Below are positions 24,337 to 33,005 of a stretch of DNA of 64,000 nucleotides, piece after piece. Under the pieces are notes generated by a model that searched no databases, was not told the origin of the DNA, and saw only the letters and a list, made by a program, of their open reading frames with translations. Each line of letters begins with the position of its first letter. Positions within the stretch are counted from its first letter, which is position 1. Position numbers and translations under genes: made by a program. This DNA is from JADKFD01 sp050250665 (GTDB lineage: Bacteria; Pseudomonadota; Gammaproteobacteria; Xanthomonadales; SZUA-5). The DNA lies in NCBI GenBank assembly GCA_050250665.1, contig JBFWOF010000010.1, positions 1 through 64,000 on the forward strand, given 5' to 3'.

Positions 24337-27300
24337 CTACGAGTCGGCAGCCTGACACACCGCAGCGATCATCGCCCGCAGGGCGGCGGCTTTGACCGGC
24401 TTGTGCAGCACCGGCAATTGCGCCGCGGCGGCGGCCTTGAGGAAGGCCTCGTTGCGATCGGCGCTGACCATGACGATGGCGCCGGGGGCGCAAGCGCGAC
24501 GACGCCAGTCGAGCACCAGGTCGATGCCGTTTTCGCCGCCGTCGAGCTGGTGGTCCACCAGCGCCAGGTCGAAACCGGAAGACAGCAGCAACTCCAGTGC
24601 CGGCGGGCCCGATGCGGCGGTCTGCACCTGATGGCCCCAGCGTCTGAGCAGGCCTGAGGTGGCTTCCAGCACCTCAGGTTCATTGTCGATGATCAACACC
24701 CGCAAGCCGTGGCGGGCGGCCGTGTCCGCCTGGGTAGCGCCAGCGTCCGTTCCGGGTCCGGCCAGACTGGCGCGGCGGGCGCTGACGAAGAACATGCTGC
24801 CGCGCTCGGCCCGCGAGCGCAGGTCCAGCTGCGCGCCCATCAGTCTGGCCAGGCGCATGCAGCCAGCCAACCCCAGACCCAGGCCACGCTCGCCCCAGGG
24901 CGAACCCTCCGGGCCGCGCTCGAAATCGCTGAACACACGCGAACGGACCGCATCGGGTATGCCCGGGCCGCTGTCCCAGACCTCGATGCGCACCTGCTCA
25001 CCCTGACGGCGCGCGCCCACCACTGCACCACCCTTGCGGGTGTAGCGCAGCGCATTGGAGATGAAGTTCTGCAGGATGCGCCGCAGCAGTTTGCGGTCAC
25101 TGCGGATCACCAGCCGTGTCGGCACAAAGCGCAGTCGCAGGCCGCGGCTCAGCGCCAGCGAGGCAAACTGCTGCTGCATGGATTCGAACAGCTCGCCGAG
25201 TGCGAAGGGCTGCATCTCCGGCTCCAGTACGCCGGCATCCAGCCGGGCCAGATCGATCAGACCATCGAGCATCTCCTCGGCGGCCGAGAGCGAGGAATCG
25301 ACCCGTCCCACCAGCCTGCCGGCATCAGCGCCGAGGCCAGGTTCATGGCGAAGCGTGGACAGGAACAGGCGCGCCGCCGACAGCGGTTGCAGCAGATCAT
25401 GGCTGGCGGCGGCAATGAAGCGGGTGCGGGTTTCCTGCGCCGCCTGGGCCAGACGGCGTGCTTCCTGCTGCGCCTTCAGCGCCGCCCGCAGCTCGAAGGT
25501 GCGCTGTTCGACCCGATCTTCCAGATGCTCGTTGGCTTCGCGCAGGGCGTCCTCGGCGCGCTTGAACTCGGTGATGTCGTTGAAGCTCATCACAAAGCCA
25601 CCGCCGGGCAGGGGTTCGCCGCGCATTTCCACGACGTGACCATCGGCGCGCTCGCGCACATGCCGGTGCGAACTGCCGGCGCGCATATAGGCCAGTCGAC
25701 GCTCGACCTGGGCGTCGACATCACCCGGACCGATCTGGCCGCGCTCGGCGTTGTAGCGGATCAGGTCCTCCACCGGCCGACCAACCTGGAGCAGGCCCTC
25801 GGGATAGTCGAAGAGTTCGCTGTAGCGGCGATTCCACGCCACCAGGCGCATGTCCCCATCGACCACGCTGATGCCCTGGCTCATGTGTTCGAAGGTGGTT
25901 TGCAGCAATTCGCGGTTGAAGCGCAGGGCCTGACTGGTCTCGTCGAGTACCGAGACCACCTCGCCCAGTTCCAGACCGCTGCCGCGCAGCACCGAGGTCA
26001 GCATCACCCGCGCCGAGCCGGGACCGACGGCGCCGGCGAGCAGGCGCTCGGTGAACTGCAAGGCCCGTCGGTCGGCCGGGGCCGAAAGATCCGGATCGCG
26101 CTGGTGTGCGCTGAAGAAGCGCTGGAAAGCAGCGGTCGCCGACTCCCGCCCGAGGATGCGCTGCGCCAGCTCGACCAGATCGCGCAGGTGCACGTGCGGC
26201 ACCAGTTCCTGCACGGCGCTGGCCCGCAGCGCGTAGGGGTCCAGATAGGCCGTGGCCTGCAGGCGTTCGCCCAGATGCGGCCGTTGTCGCAGCGACACCG
26301 CAATCAGCAGCGCTGAATTCACCAGCAGGGACCAGAGCGTGCCGTGGGTCAGCGGATCGGGCCCGCCCACCCCCAGCAGCGCCTGTGGGGCCAGCGGTGC
26401 AAAGCCCCACGGGCCCTGCTGCTGGAATTCACCGCCGACCCAGCCGGCCAGCGACAGCTGCGGCAACAGCAGGGTGTAGATCCAGACTGCGAAACCGCCA
26501 GCCAGACCCCAGGCCACGCCGTGCTGACTGGCGTTGCGCCAGTACAGCGAGGCCACCAGTGCCGGCGCGAACTGGGCCACGGCGCTGAAGGCCAGCAAGC
26601 CGTAGCTGGCCAACGTGCCGCTGCCGCCGTCGATGCGATAGAAGGCGAAAGCCAATGCCGCCAGCAGCGCAATCGAGACCCGCTTGCAGCCCAGCACCCA
26701 GGCGGACAGGTCGGCGTTCTGCTGCAGTCGCAGTTGCCGTATCCGCATCAGCAGCGGCATCAGCAGATCGTTGCTGATCATGGTCGACAGCGCCACGCAG
26801 ACGACGATGACCATCGCCGTACCCGCCGACAGACCACCAATGAAGGCCAGCAGGGCGATGCCGGGATGGCCGTTTTCCAGCGGCAGGCGCAACAGCAGGT
26901 GATCGGGGTTGCCGGCCGGAACCAGATCCTGCGCCAGCCAGGCCACCGGCAGCACGCAGATCGAAACCAGTATCAGATAACCGACGAATACCCGGCGCGC
27001 CAGTTTCAGATCGGCGGGGTCGGTGCACTCCACCACGCCGACCTGGAACTGCCGCGGCAGACAGAAGATGGCGCAGGCGGCGAGCAGGGTCTGGGTGAGA
27101 AAGGTCAGCGTGCCGAATTGCTCGGGCGACCACACCGGATCGGCAGCCACGCGTGCCAGTGCTCCCGGCCAGGCCTCCTTGCCGAGCACCAGCGCCAGCA
27201 GCGCCACCACGATCAGCGCGGCCAGCTTGACCACCGACTCCAGCGCCACCGCCACCAGCAGGCCGCGGCGCTGCGCCGTGGCACTGGCCTCGCGGGCGCC

Positions 27301-27828
27301 GAAGAGCATGGCGAACAGGGCCATCGTCACCGCCACGTACAGCGCGGTATCGGTGTACAGACTGCTGCCATGATCGGCGCTGGCTGGCGCCAGAACCTGG
27401 ATGCTGGCGCTGATCGCCTTGAACTGCAGGGCCACGTAGGGGACGGCGGCGAACAGGGCGATGATCGTCACCAGCGCCGCCAGCGGCCGTGAGCGACCGA
27501 AGCGCGCGGAGATCAGGTGCGAGATCGAGCTGATGTTCTGCTGGCGGGCAATCAGTACCAGCCGTTCGAGCAGTCCGCTGGCAAAGGCAAAGACCAGGAT
27601 CGGACCGAGATAGATCGGCAGAAAGGCCCAGCCGCTGCCGCGCGCCGTGCCGACTGCACCGTACAGGGTCCAGGTGGTGCAATAGACCCCGAGCGCCAGG
27701 CTGTAGACCCAGGCGCGCAGCGGCGGCTGGCTGGTCAGCCGGGCGCGGCGGTCGCCCCAGGCAGCCACCGAGAACAGCGCCACCAGATAAGTGATGGCCA
27801 CGAGCAGCAGCAACCAGGGGGCGATCAT
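24337..27828 (-). CDS. Hybrid histidine kinase/response regulator fused to SSS-type transporter domain
   Basis: A 1163-residue inner-membrane sensor, the layout of CrbS/CbrA-type proteins. A sodium:solute-symporter-like domain of about 12 helices covers 1-515, with the family-typical LGVYCTTWTLYGAVG and an ISSISHLISARFG loop. A PAS domain follows at about 640-755 (GISVVDGDMRLVAWNRRYSE), then a coiled segment. HisKA has His810 in AASHDLLQPLSAARLF, and HATPase has the N-box near 921-925 and GLGLGLAG. A C-terminal receiver has phospho-acceptor Asp1092 (LALVDHQLDGG) and Lys in LHKPVK. Relatives control carbon use, for example acetate or the carbon/nitrogen balance, via LuxR- or NtrC-type partners. 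No cognate regulator gene is adjacent, so the output partner lies elsewhere. The transporter half may sense or move its ligand. Confidence 0.92.
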   Translation of the reverse strand: MIAPWLLLLVAITYLVALFSVAAWGDRRARLTSQPPLRAWVYSLALGVYCTTWTLYGAVGTARGSGWAFLPIYLGPILVFAFASGLLERLVLIARQQNISSISHLISARFGRSRPLAALVTIIALFAAVPYVALQFKAISASIQVLAPASADHGSSLYTDTALYVAVTMALFAMLFGAREASATAQRRGLLVAVALESVVKLAALIVVALLALVLGKEAWPGALARVAADPVWSPEQFGTLTFLTQTLLAACAIFCLPRQFQVGVVECTDPADLKLARRVFVGYLILVSICVLPVAWLAQDLVPAGNPDHLLLRLPLENGHPGIALLAFIGGLSAGTAMVIVVCVALSTMISNDLLMPLLMRIRQLRLQQNADLSAWVLGCKRVSIALLAALAFAFYRIDGGSGTLASYGLLAFSAVAQFAPALVASLYWRNASQHGVAWGLAGGFAVWIYTLLLPQLSLAGWVGGEFQQQGPWGFAPLAPQALLGVGGPDPLTHGTLWSLLVNSALLIAVSLRQRPHLGERLQATAYLDPYALRASAVQELVPHVHLRDLVELAQRILGRESATAAFQRFFSAHQRDPDLSAPADRRALQFTERLLAGAVGPGSARVMLTSVLRGSGLELGEVVSVLDETSQALRFNRELLQTTFEHMSQGISVVDGDMRLVAWNRRYSELFDYPEGLLQVGRPVEDLIRYNAERGQIGPGDVDAQVERRLAYMRAGSSHRHVRERADGHVVEMRGEPLPGGGFVMSFNDITEFKRAEDALREANEHLEDRVEQRTFELRAALKAQQEARRLAQAAQETRTRFIAAASHDLLQPLSAARLFLSTLRHEPGLGADAGRLVGRVDSSLSAAEEMLDGLIDLARLDAGVLEPEMQPFALGELFESMQQQFASLALSRGLRLRFVPTRLVIRSDRKLLRRILQNFISNALRYTRKGGAVVGARRQGEQVRIEVWDSGPGIPDAVRSRVFSDFERGPEGSPWGERGLGLGLAGCMRLARLMGAQLDLRSRAERGSMFFVSARRASLAGPGTDAGATQADTAARHGLRVLIIDNEPEVLEATSGLLRRWGHQVQTAASGPPALELLLSSGFDLALVDHQLDGGENGIDLVLDWRRRACAPGAIVMVSADRNEAFLKAAAAAQLPVLHKPVKAAALRAMIAAVCQAADS

Positions 27829-27916
27829 GGCGGCGCTCGGCTAGCGCGCGATCGGGAACGAGCACAGATGCGTCCGTGCATCGGTCGCGCCCGGCCCGGC
27901 ACTCACCCCTGTCGAC

Positions 27917-28582
27917 TCAGCGCGGCGCGTCGGGCTGCTTCTCCGGCTGCGCCAGATCGAATTCGGACATCTGCAGGCAACGCTCGTAGATGCGGGTGAC
28001 GGTCGGGTAGGGCGCCAGATCCAGACCGTAACGCGTGGCGTTGTAGACCTGCGGAATCAGGCAGCAGTCGGCCATGGTCGGCTCGTCGCCCTCGCAGAAT
28101 TCGCCGGTCGAAGGGTTGTTGCCCAGAAGCTCCTCCAGCGCCACGAATCCCTCGCTCATCCAGTGCCGCATCCAGGCCTGCTTCTGGGCCAGGTCAGCCC
28201 CGAGTTCGTTCTGCAGATAGTCGAGCACACGCAGATTGTTCAAGGGGTGGATGTCACAGCCGATCACCTGGGAAATGCCACGCACCCGGGCGCGTTCCCG
28301 CGCGTTGGCCGGCATCAGCACATAACCATTGCCATGGTAGACATCGGCCAGATATTCAATGATGGCCATCGACTGGCGGATGATGCGTTCGCCGTCGACC
28401 AGCACCGGGATCAGTTTCTGCGGATTGAGCTGGGCATAGCTTTCGCTGCGCTGCTCGCCGCCTTCGGCCAGCAAATGCACCGCCTGATAGTCGTAGGCCA
28501 GTCCCTTGAGGTTCAGCGCGATGCGTACCCGGTACGCTGCGCTCGAACGCCAATAGCTGTAGAGCCTGATCAAGTCCGTCAT
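27917..28582 (-). CDS. maiA: Maleylacetoacetate isomerase (zeta-class GST)
   Basis: A 221-residue glutathione S-transferase of the zeta class, which isomerises maleylacetoacetate to fumarylacetoacetate in tyrosine/homogentisate breakdown, using glutathione. The N-terminal signature is RLYSYWRSSAAYRVRIALNL, where the Cys of the SSC motif is Ala, a common bacterial variant. The G-site motif LIPVLVDGERIIRQSMAIIEYL is present, and the C-terminal helical domain ends in a short tail. The start at 28582 (MTDLIRLYSYW) matches the family. A longer frame upstream was rejected. Homogentisate-pathway neighbours (fahA, hmgA) are absent, so the gene stands alone and could have a broader detoxification role. 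Confidence 0.92.
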   Translation of the reverse strand: MTDLIRLYSYWRSSAAYRVRIALNLKGLAYDYQAVHLLAEGGEQRSESYAQLNPQKLIPVLVDGERIIRQSMAIIEYLADVYHGNGYVLMPANARERARVRGISQVIGCDIHPLNNLRVLDYLQNELGADLAQKQAWMRHWMSEGFVALEELLGNNPSTGEFCEGDEPTMADCCLIPQVYNATRYGLDLAPYPTVTRIYERCLQMSEFDLAQPEKQPDAPR

Positions 28583-28721
28583 GACGCGCCCCCGCCCGCT
28601 GGAGCCACAAGCATAATGCAGCGGCGCCTCGCCAGCACGTCCGGACCGCCGCTGATTCCAAGCCTTGCAGTTCCGGCGACGGCGTTTGATGCTTCGCGCC
28701 CCCGTTTTCAGTAGACAAGCC

Positions 28722-29582
28722 ATGCTCGCTCTGGTCAGTGCCCGCGCCGCTCGCGCGCTTGATGAGGATCTGCCGCGGCTAGCCACCGCCCTCGCCGCAC
28801 GCGGCATCGACTTCGAGATCTGTGACTGGGACGATCCGGACGTGGACTGGTCGCGATACCGACATGCGCTGCTGCGTTCGACCTGGGATTACATCGACCG
28901 TTACGCCGAGTTCGGCGACTGGATCACCCGGGTGGCGAGCCAGACAGTTCTGCTCAACCCGCCCGAGGTGGTGCGCTGGAATACCCACAAGGGCTATCTG
29001 CTGGATCTGGCCAGACAGGGTGTGGCCATCGTGCCCTCGACACTGCTGCGACCCGGCGACGCCATCGAACTTGGCGAGTGGCCGGAACTGGTGGTCAAGC
29101 CGGCTATCGGCGCCGGTTCGCGCGACGCCCGCAGATTCCAGAACGATCCCGCGGGCGCTCGCGCCCACGCCCGGAAATTGCTCGACGCTGGCCGCGATGT
29201 GCTGGTGCAGCCCTATCTGGCGCGGGTCGACGAGGCCGGTGAAACGGCGCTGGTCTACTTTGGCGGACGCTATTCGCATGCGCTGCGCAAGGGCCCGCTG
29301 CTGGCTGCCAATGCCGAGGCCACCAATTCGCTGTTCGCACCCGAGAGCATCACCCTGCGCCAGCCCGACGCCGCCGAACTGGCGCTGGCCGAGCAGGTGC
29401 TGGCCGCCATTCCCTTCCCGGGACCGATGACCTACGCCCGCGTCGACCTGCTGCGCAACGGCGCCGGCGATCCGGTGCTGCTGGAGCTGGAACTGACAGA
29501 GCCGTCCTTGTTTCTGGCGCATGCACCGGCTGCGGCCGAGCGCTTCGCGGTGCTCCTCGGCGAGCTCAGCGCTGCCCGCTGA
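28722..29582 (+). CDS. ATP-grasp ligase of unknown substrate (DcsG-like family)
   Basis: A 286-residue protein with the ATP-grasp fold. The N-terminal MLALVSARAARALDEDLPRL and WDDPDVDWSRYRHALLRSTWDY are hallmarks of a family whose known member DcsG forms D-cycloserine. Other signatures are ELVVKPAIGAGSRDARRF (the ATP-binding Lys and glycine loop), VLVQPYLARVDEAGETALVYF, and the metal-binding end LLELELTEPSLFL with paired acidic residues. Such enzymes join a carboxylate to an amine or similar nucleophile with ATP. No biosynthetic partners surround it, so I infer a stand-alone metabolic or modification role. The start at 28722 was chosen to place the family N-terminus; 28689 is also possible. 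Divergent from maiA. Confidence 0.8.
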   Translation: MLALVSARAARALDEDLPRLATALAARGIDFEICDWDDPDVDWSRYRHALLRSTWDYIDRYAEFGDWITRVASQTVLLNPPEVVRWNTHKGYLLDLARQGVAIVPSTLLRPGDAIELGEWPELVVKPAIGAGSRDARRFQNDPAGARAHARKLLDAGRDVLVQPYLARVDEAGETALVYFGGRYSHALRKGPLLAANAEATNSLFAPESITLRQPDAAELALAEQVLAAIPFPGPMTYARVDLLRNGAGDPVLLELELTEPSLFLAHAPAAAERFAVLLGELSAAR

Positions 29583-29812
29583 GGATTGTTCGTGGCGCGC
29601 GCGTGCTGCCGAGGGTGGATGCGGTCCGTTCTTCGCAAACATATCGCAAGTAATTGATTTTAAGTAGGTGCCATGTTCGCCGCGAAGCGGCCTACGTGAC
29701 TGGCGCAGCTGTCACGTAGACCCTTCGGGTCAACGTGACCTACCTCCAGTTGTTTGATGCGGAACAAGCGCACCGTCAGGTGCGTCCGGGACTCCCACAC
29801 ACAGGCGCGTCG

Positions 29813-31156
29813 CTAACCCGAGCCCACCCGCGCCGGTGGTTTCGGCAGCCAGATCGACACGATCAGGCCGCCTTCGGGGCGGTTGCTGAGGCGGATGCGG
29901 CCGCCGTGGGCTTCGGCAATTTCCCGCGCCAGCGCCAGACCCAGGCCGGTGCCGGAGCGCTTGGTGGAATAGAAGGGCAGCAGCGCCTGCTCCAGCACGG
30001 TCTCGGTCATGCCGGCACCGCGGTCGCGTACCTGCAGCAGGAACTGCTGGCCGGCATCGAGCACGGCAATTTCGACGTCTTCCGCCGCCGATCCTGCCTC
30101 CACCGCGTTCTTGCACAGATTGATCAACACCTGTTCGATCTGGGCGCGGTCAACGAAAGCGCTGGCTTCCGGCAGGGGCAGCACGATCCGCGCCGACTGC
30201 GACTGCACCACGGTGTCCAGCAGGGCTTCCCAGGGCACCGCCTGCAGACGTGGGGTCGGCAGCTTGGCGAAGCGCGCATAGCCGCCAATGAAGGTCCCCA
30301 GATGCTGGGCGCGCTCGTCGATGGTGGCGAAGATCTTCTGCAGGCTGGCCTTGTCGCCGCGCTCGGCATAGACGCGGCCGGTATGCGCCATCGAGGCGAT
30401 CGGTCCGAGCGCATTGTTGAGCTCGTGACTGATCACCCGAATGACCTTCTTCCAGGTCGCCACTTCCTGCCGCGCCAGTTCCCGGGTCAGGCGCCTTAGC
30501 ATGGTCAGCTGGTGGCGGCGGCCATGCAGATCGAAGGATCGGCGGGTCAGATGAAACACGTCTTCGTCACCATCGACGGTGAGGGTGACCAGGCCATCCA
30601 GTCCCGAGCGCAGCGGCTCGGCCAGCGCCTCGGGCAGGCGCGCCACCAGATCCTCGAAGGCGTGCCCTTCGAGCTTGCCCTGGATGCCGAAGAGCTCGCG
30701 TGCGGCCAGATTGCCGTAGATCACATGGCCGCGCGGATCGGTCAGCAGCAGCGCGGTCGGCGTGTTCTGGACCACGGTATCGAGCAGCAATTCGCGCTGG
30801 ACCAGACGCTGACGTTCATCGCGCAACTGCGCCCCGAGGGCATTCAGCGCCACGGTCAGATCGGCCAGATCCGGATCGCCCGGCACCCGGATCGAGGTCG
30901 CGAAATCGGCATCGGCCCAGGCCGCCACCAGCGTCGACAGCGCCCGCAGATGATCGGCCGACGGCGTGCGCTCACGGCGGATGGCGATCAGCGCAAATCC
31001 GAGACCAAAGGCCAGGGCGGCGGCCAGTGTGGACCACAAACCCAGTTCCCGCGTGGCCCAGGACGACAGCAGCACCAGCAGCACGCCCCAGACGGTCCAA
31101 CCCGGCAGGCGCTTGAGGCGGGCAAGCTGGCGGCGGGCTGGGTCTTGCGGCGGCAT
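29813..31156 (-). CDS. Sensor histidine kinase, NtrY/NtrB-like, partner of the sigma-54-type regulator
   Basis: A 447-residue inner-membrane kinase. Two membrane helices at about 22-60 have almost no periplasmic loop. A juxtamembrane helix follows, then a PAS domain at about 122-185 (LLLTDPRGHVIYGNLAAREL). The H-box is VIRVISHELNNALGPIASM with His244. HATPase has LCKNAVEAG and FYSTKRSGTGLGLALAREIA. ATP-dependent autophosphorylation and transfer to the regulator encoded just upstream on the same strand is expected. The lack of a sensory loop suggests it senses the membrane, a cytoplasmic ligand, or the ABC exporter itself. It is the last gene of the six-gene minus-strand set; the 364-bp spacer before it is full of repeats. 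Confidence 0.92.
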   Translation of the reverse strand: MPPQDPARRQLARLKRLPGWTVWGVLLVLLSSWATRELGLWSTLAAALAFGLGFALIAIRRERTPSADHLRALSTLVAAWADADFATSIRVPGDPDLADLTVALNALGAQLRDERQRLVQRELLLDTVVQNTPTALLLTDPRGHVIYGNLAARELFGIQGKLEGHAFEDLVARLPEALAEPLRSGLDGLVTLTVDGDEDVFHLTRRSFDLHGRRHQLTMLRRLTRELARQEVATWKKVIRVISHELNNALGPIASMAHTGRVYAERGDKASLQKIFATIDERAQHLGTFIGGYARFAKLPTPRLQAVPWEALLDTVVQSQSARIVLPLPEASAFVDRAQIEQVLINLCKNAVEAGSAAEDVEIAVLDAGQQFLLQVRDRGAGMTETVLEQALLPFYSTKRSGTGLGLALAREIAEAHGGRIRLSNRPEGGLIVSIWLPKPPARVGSG

Positions 31157-31285
31157 GGGTTTCCGGAAGTGGGGCGGAGGGCGACAGTTTCTGGCGATTG
31201 GCGAAACCGGCAACTGGCGATTGGCAACTAGCGATTAGGGCGCTGAATGGGATGGATCGCAAGCGGTTGGTGCGATCAGCTCTCG

Positions 31286-31382
31286 CGTCATTGCGACCCC
31301 GGACTTGATCCGGGGGAAGCAATCCAGAGGCGCAGCGTCGAAAGCACTGGATTGCTTCGTCACTGCGTTCCTCGCAATGACG
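31286..31382. repeat. Family A long inverted repeat, copy 4 (inside an operon spacer)
   Basis: CGTCATTGCGA...TCGCAATGACG arms with the CCCCGGACTTGATCCGGGG half on the left. It lies between the response-regulator and kinase genes, which are co-directional. Confidence 0.9.
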
Positions 31383-31396
31383 CCGGGACTCGGCTT

Positions 31397-31466
31397 GGTA
31401 GGTCCCGACTTGTCTGGACGCTCCTGAATCCATGTTGCAGAAGCGTCCAGACAAGTCTGGACCTAC
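31397..31466. repeat. Family P inverted repeat, copy 2 (inside an operon spacer)
   Basis: GGTAGGTCCCGACTTGTCTG on the left pairs with CAGACAAGTCTGGACCTAC on the right, and AAGCGTCCAGAC/GTCTGGACGCT adds inner pairing. It sits 14 bp from the family A copy in the same spacer. The rest of the spacer has ACAACC-type simple repeats near 31490-31520. Confidence 0.9.
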
Positions 31467-31520
31467 AGACGCGCTTCGCCGGCACAACCCACAACCCACA
31501 ACCAACAACCAACAACCGCT

Positions 31521-32876
31521 TCACTCCCGGCGCACATCGACTCCGTACTTCTCCATCCGCCGGTACAGGGCCTGGCGCGACAGTCCCAGGCTCTGGGCGG
31601 CTTCGGCGACCACGCCGCCGGCGCGGGACAGGGCCTCCTCGATCTCGTCGCGGCTGGGCTCACGCAGGGTGTTGTCGCTGCTGTGCGGGTGCTGAGGGCT
31701 GGCCGCGGGCAGGCCCAGATCCTCTACCGTGACCACCCCGCCCCGGCACAGCAGACTGGCGCGGGTGATGGCGTTTTTCAGTTCGCGCACATTGCCGGGC
31801 CAGGCGTGGGCTTCGAGCGCACGCCGGGCGCTGTCGGCCAGGCGCAGGCCATCGCCGAGGAAATGTTCCGCCAGCGGCACGATGTCTTCGCGGCGCTCGG
31901 CCAGGGCCGGCAGCTTCACTTCGATGACGTTGAGTCGGTAGTACAGATCCTCGCGGAACTCACCCTTGCGGATCATCGCTGGCAGATCGGCATTGGTGGC
32001 CGACAGTACCCGCACCTTGACCTCGCGGGTGCGATTGCTGCCGAGGCGCTCGAAGCGACCGCTCTCGATCACCCGCAGCAGCTTCATCTGTCCGGCCGGC
32101 GGCAGATTGCCGATCTCGTCGAGGAACAGGGTGCCGCCATCGGCCGCCTCGAAACGCCCTTCGCGGGCCTTGCCGGCGCCGGTGTAGGCGCCGGCCTCGG
32201 CGCCGAAGAGTTCGGCCTCGAGCAGATCCGAGGGCAGCGCGCCGCAGTTCACGGCGACGAAGGGGCCATCCTTGACCCGCGAGTTGGCATGGATGATCTC
32301 GGCGATGCGTTCCTTGCCGGCGCCGTTGGGCCCGGTGATCAGTATCGGCACATCGGCGCTGGCGACCTGACAGGCCAGGCGCAGCACGCGTTCGGTGGCC
32401 GGGTCGGCATAGACCATGCCGCGCAGATCGAACTCGCGCGCAAGCGAGCGCCGGCCTTCGGATTCGCGCACGCTGAGCTTGCGCGCCTGACGGCTGCTTT
32501 CGGCCAGTTCCAGCAGATTGCGCACCGTGGTCAGCAGCCGCTGGTCATCCCAGGGTTTGCTCAGATAGTCGGCGGCGCCGGCCTTGACCAGTTCCACGGC
32601 CTGCTCCAGATGCGACCAGGCCGTCAGCAGGATCACCGGCAAGTCCGGATACTTTTCGCGAATCTGCCGGAACAGCGCCACGCCCTCCTCGCCCGAGGTG
32701 GTGTCGGCCGAGAAGTTCATGTCCTGGATCACCAGATCGATGGACTCACGCGCCAGCGCATCCAGCCCGGCGCGCGGACTGGCCGCCGTGCTGACGCTGT
32801 GCCCGTCCAGACCCAGCAGCAGTTCCAGCGCGGTGCCGATGGCGGGGTTGTCGTCGATGATGAGGATATGGGTCAT
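31521..32876 (-). CDS. Sigma-54-dependent response regulator (NtrC family)
   Basis: 451 residues. The receiver (MTHILIIDDN at the start) has phospho-acceptor Asp52 in IDLVIQDMNF and Lys in SKPWDD. The AAA+ domain follows, with Walker A ITGPNGAGKER (182-190), GAYTGA at 229-234 (canonical GAFTGA with Phe to Tyr, which still contacts sigma-54), GGTLFLDEIGNLPP and the arginine-finger region LYYRLNVIEV. A Fis-type helix-turn-helix at the C-terminus (GVVAEAAQSLGLSRQALYRR) binds enhancers. It likely activates a sigma-54 promoter for the adjacent exporter genes. The start at 32876 gives the family N-terminus; the longer upstream frame is not supported. Confidence 0.95.
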   Translation of the reverse strand: MTHILIIDDNPAIGTALELLLGLDGHSVSTAASPRAGLDALARESIDLVIQDMNFSADTTSGEEGVALFRQIREKYPDLPVILLTAWSHLEQAVELVKAGAADYLSKPWDDQRLLTTVRNLLELAESSRQARKLSVRESEGRRSLAREFDLRGMVYADPATERVLRLACQVASADVPILITGPNGAGKERIAEIIHANSRVKDGPFVAVNCGALPSDLLEAELFGAEAGAYTGAGKAREGRFEAADGGTLFLDEIGNLPPAGQMKLLRVIESGRFERLGSNRTREVKVRVLSATNADLPAMIRKGEFREDLYYRLNVIEVKLPALAERREDIVPLAEHFLGDGLRLADSARRALEAHAWPGNVRELKNAITRASLLCRGGVVTVEDLGLPAASPQHPHSSDNTLREPSRDEIEEALSRAGGVVAEAAQSLGLSRQALYRRMEKYGVDVRRE

Positions 32877-32935
32877 GGAATGGGCGGCGGTCCGGTCAGT
32901 CTGCTGGAATTGGTGGAAGCACGAGGTCGTTCGAA

Positions 32936-32983
32936 GTGAAACGTCAAACGTCAACACTTGGAGCTCGCGAATTGACGTTTTAC
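32936..32983. repeat. Inverted repeat in spacer between permease and regulator genes
   Basis: GTGAAACGTCAA (32936-32947) pairs with TTGACGTTTTAC (32972-32983), with one G-T wobble. An extra ACGTCAA copy follows the left arm. Confidence 0.7.
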
Positions 32984-33005
32984 TTTTTACTTTTGACCGC
33001 TTCAA

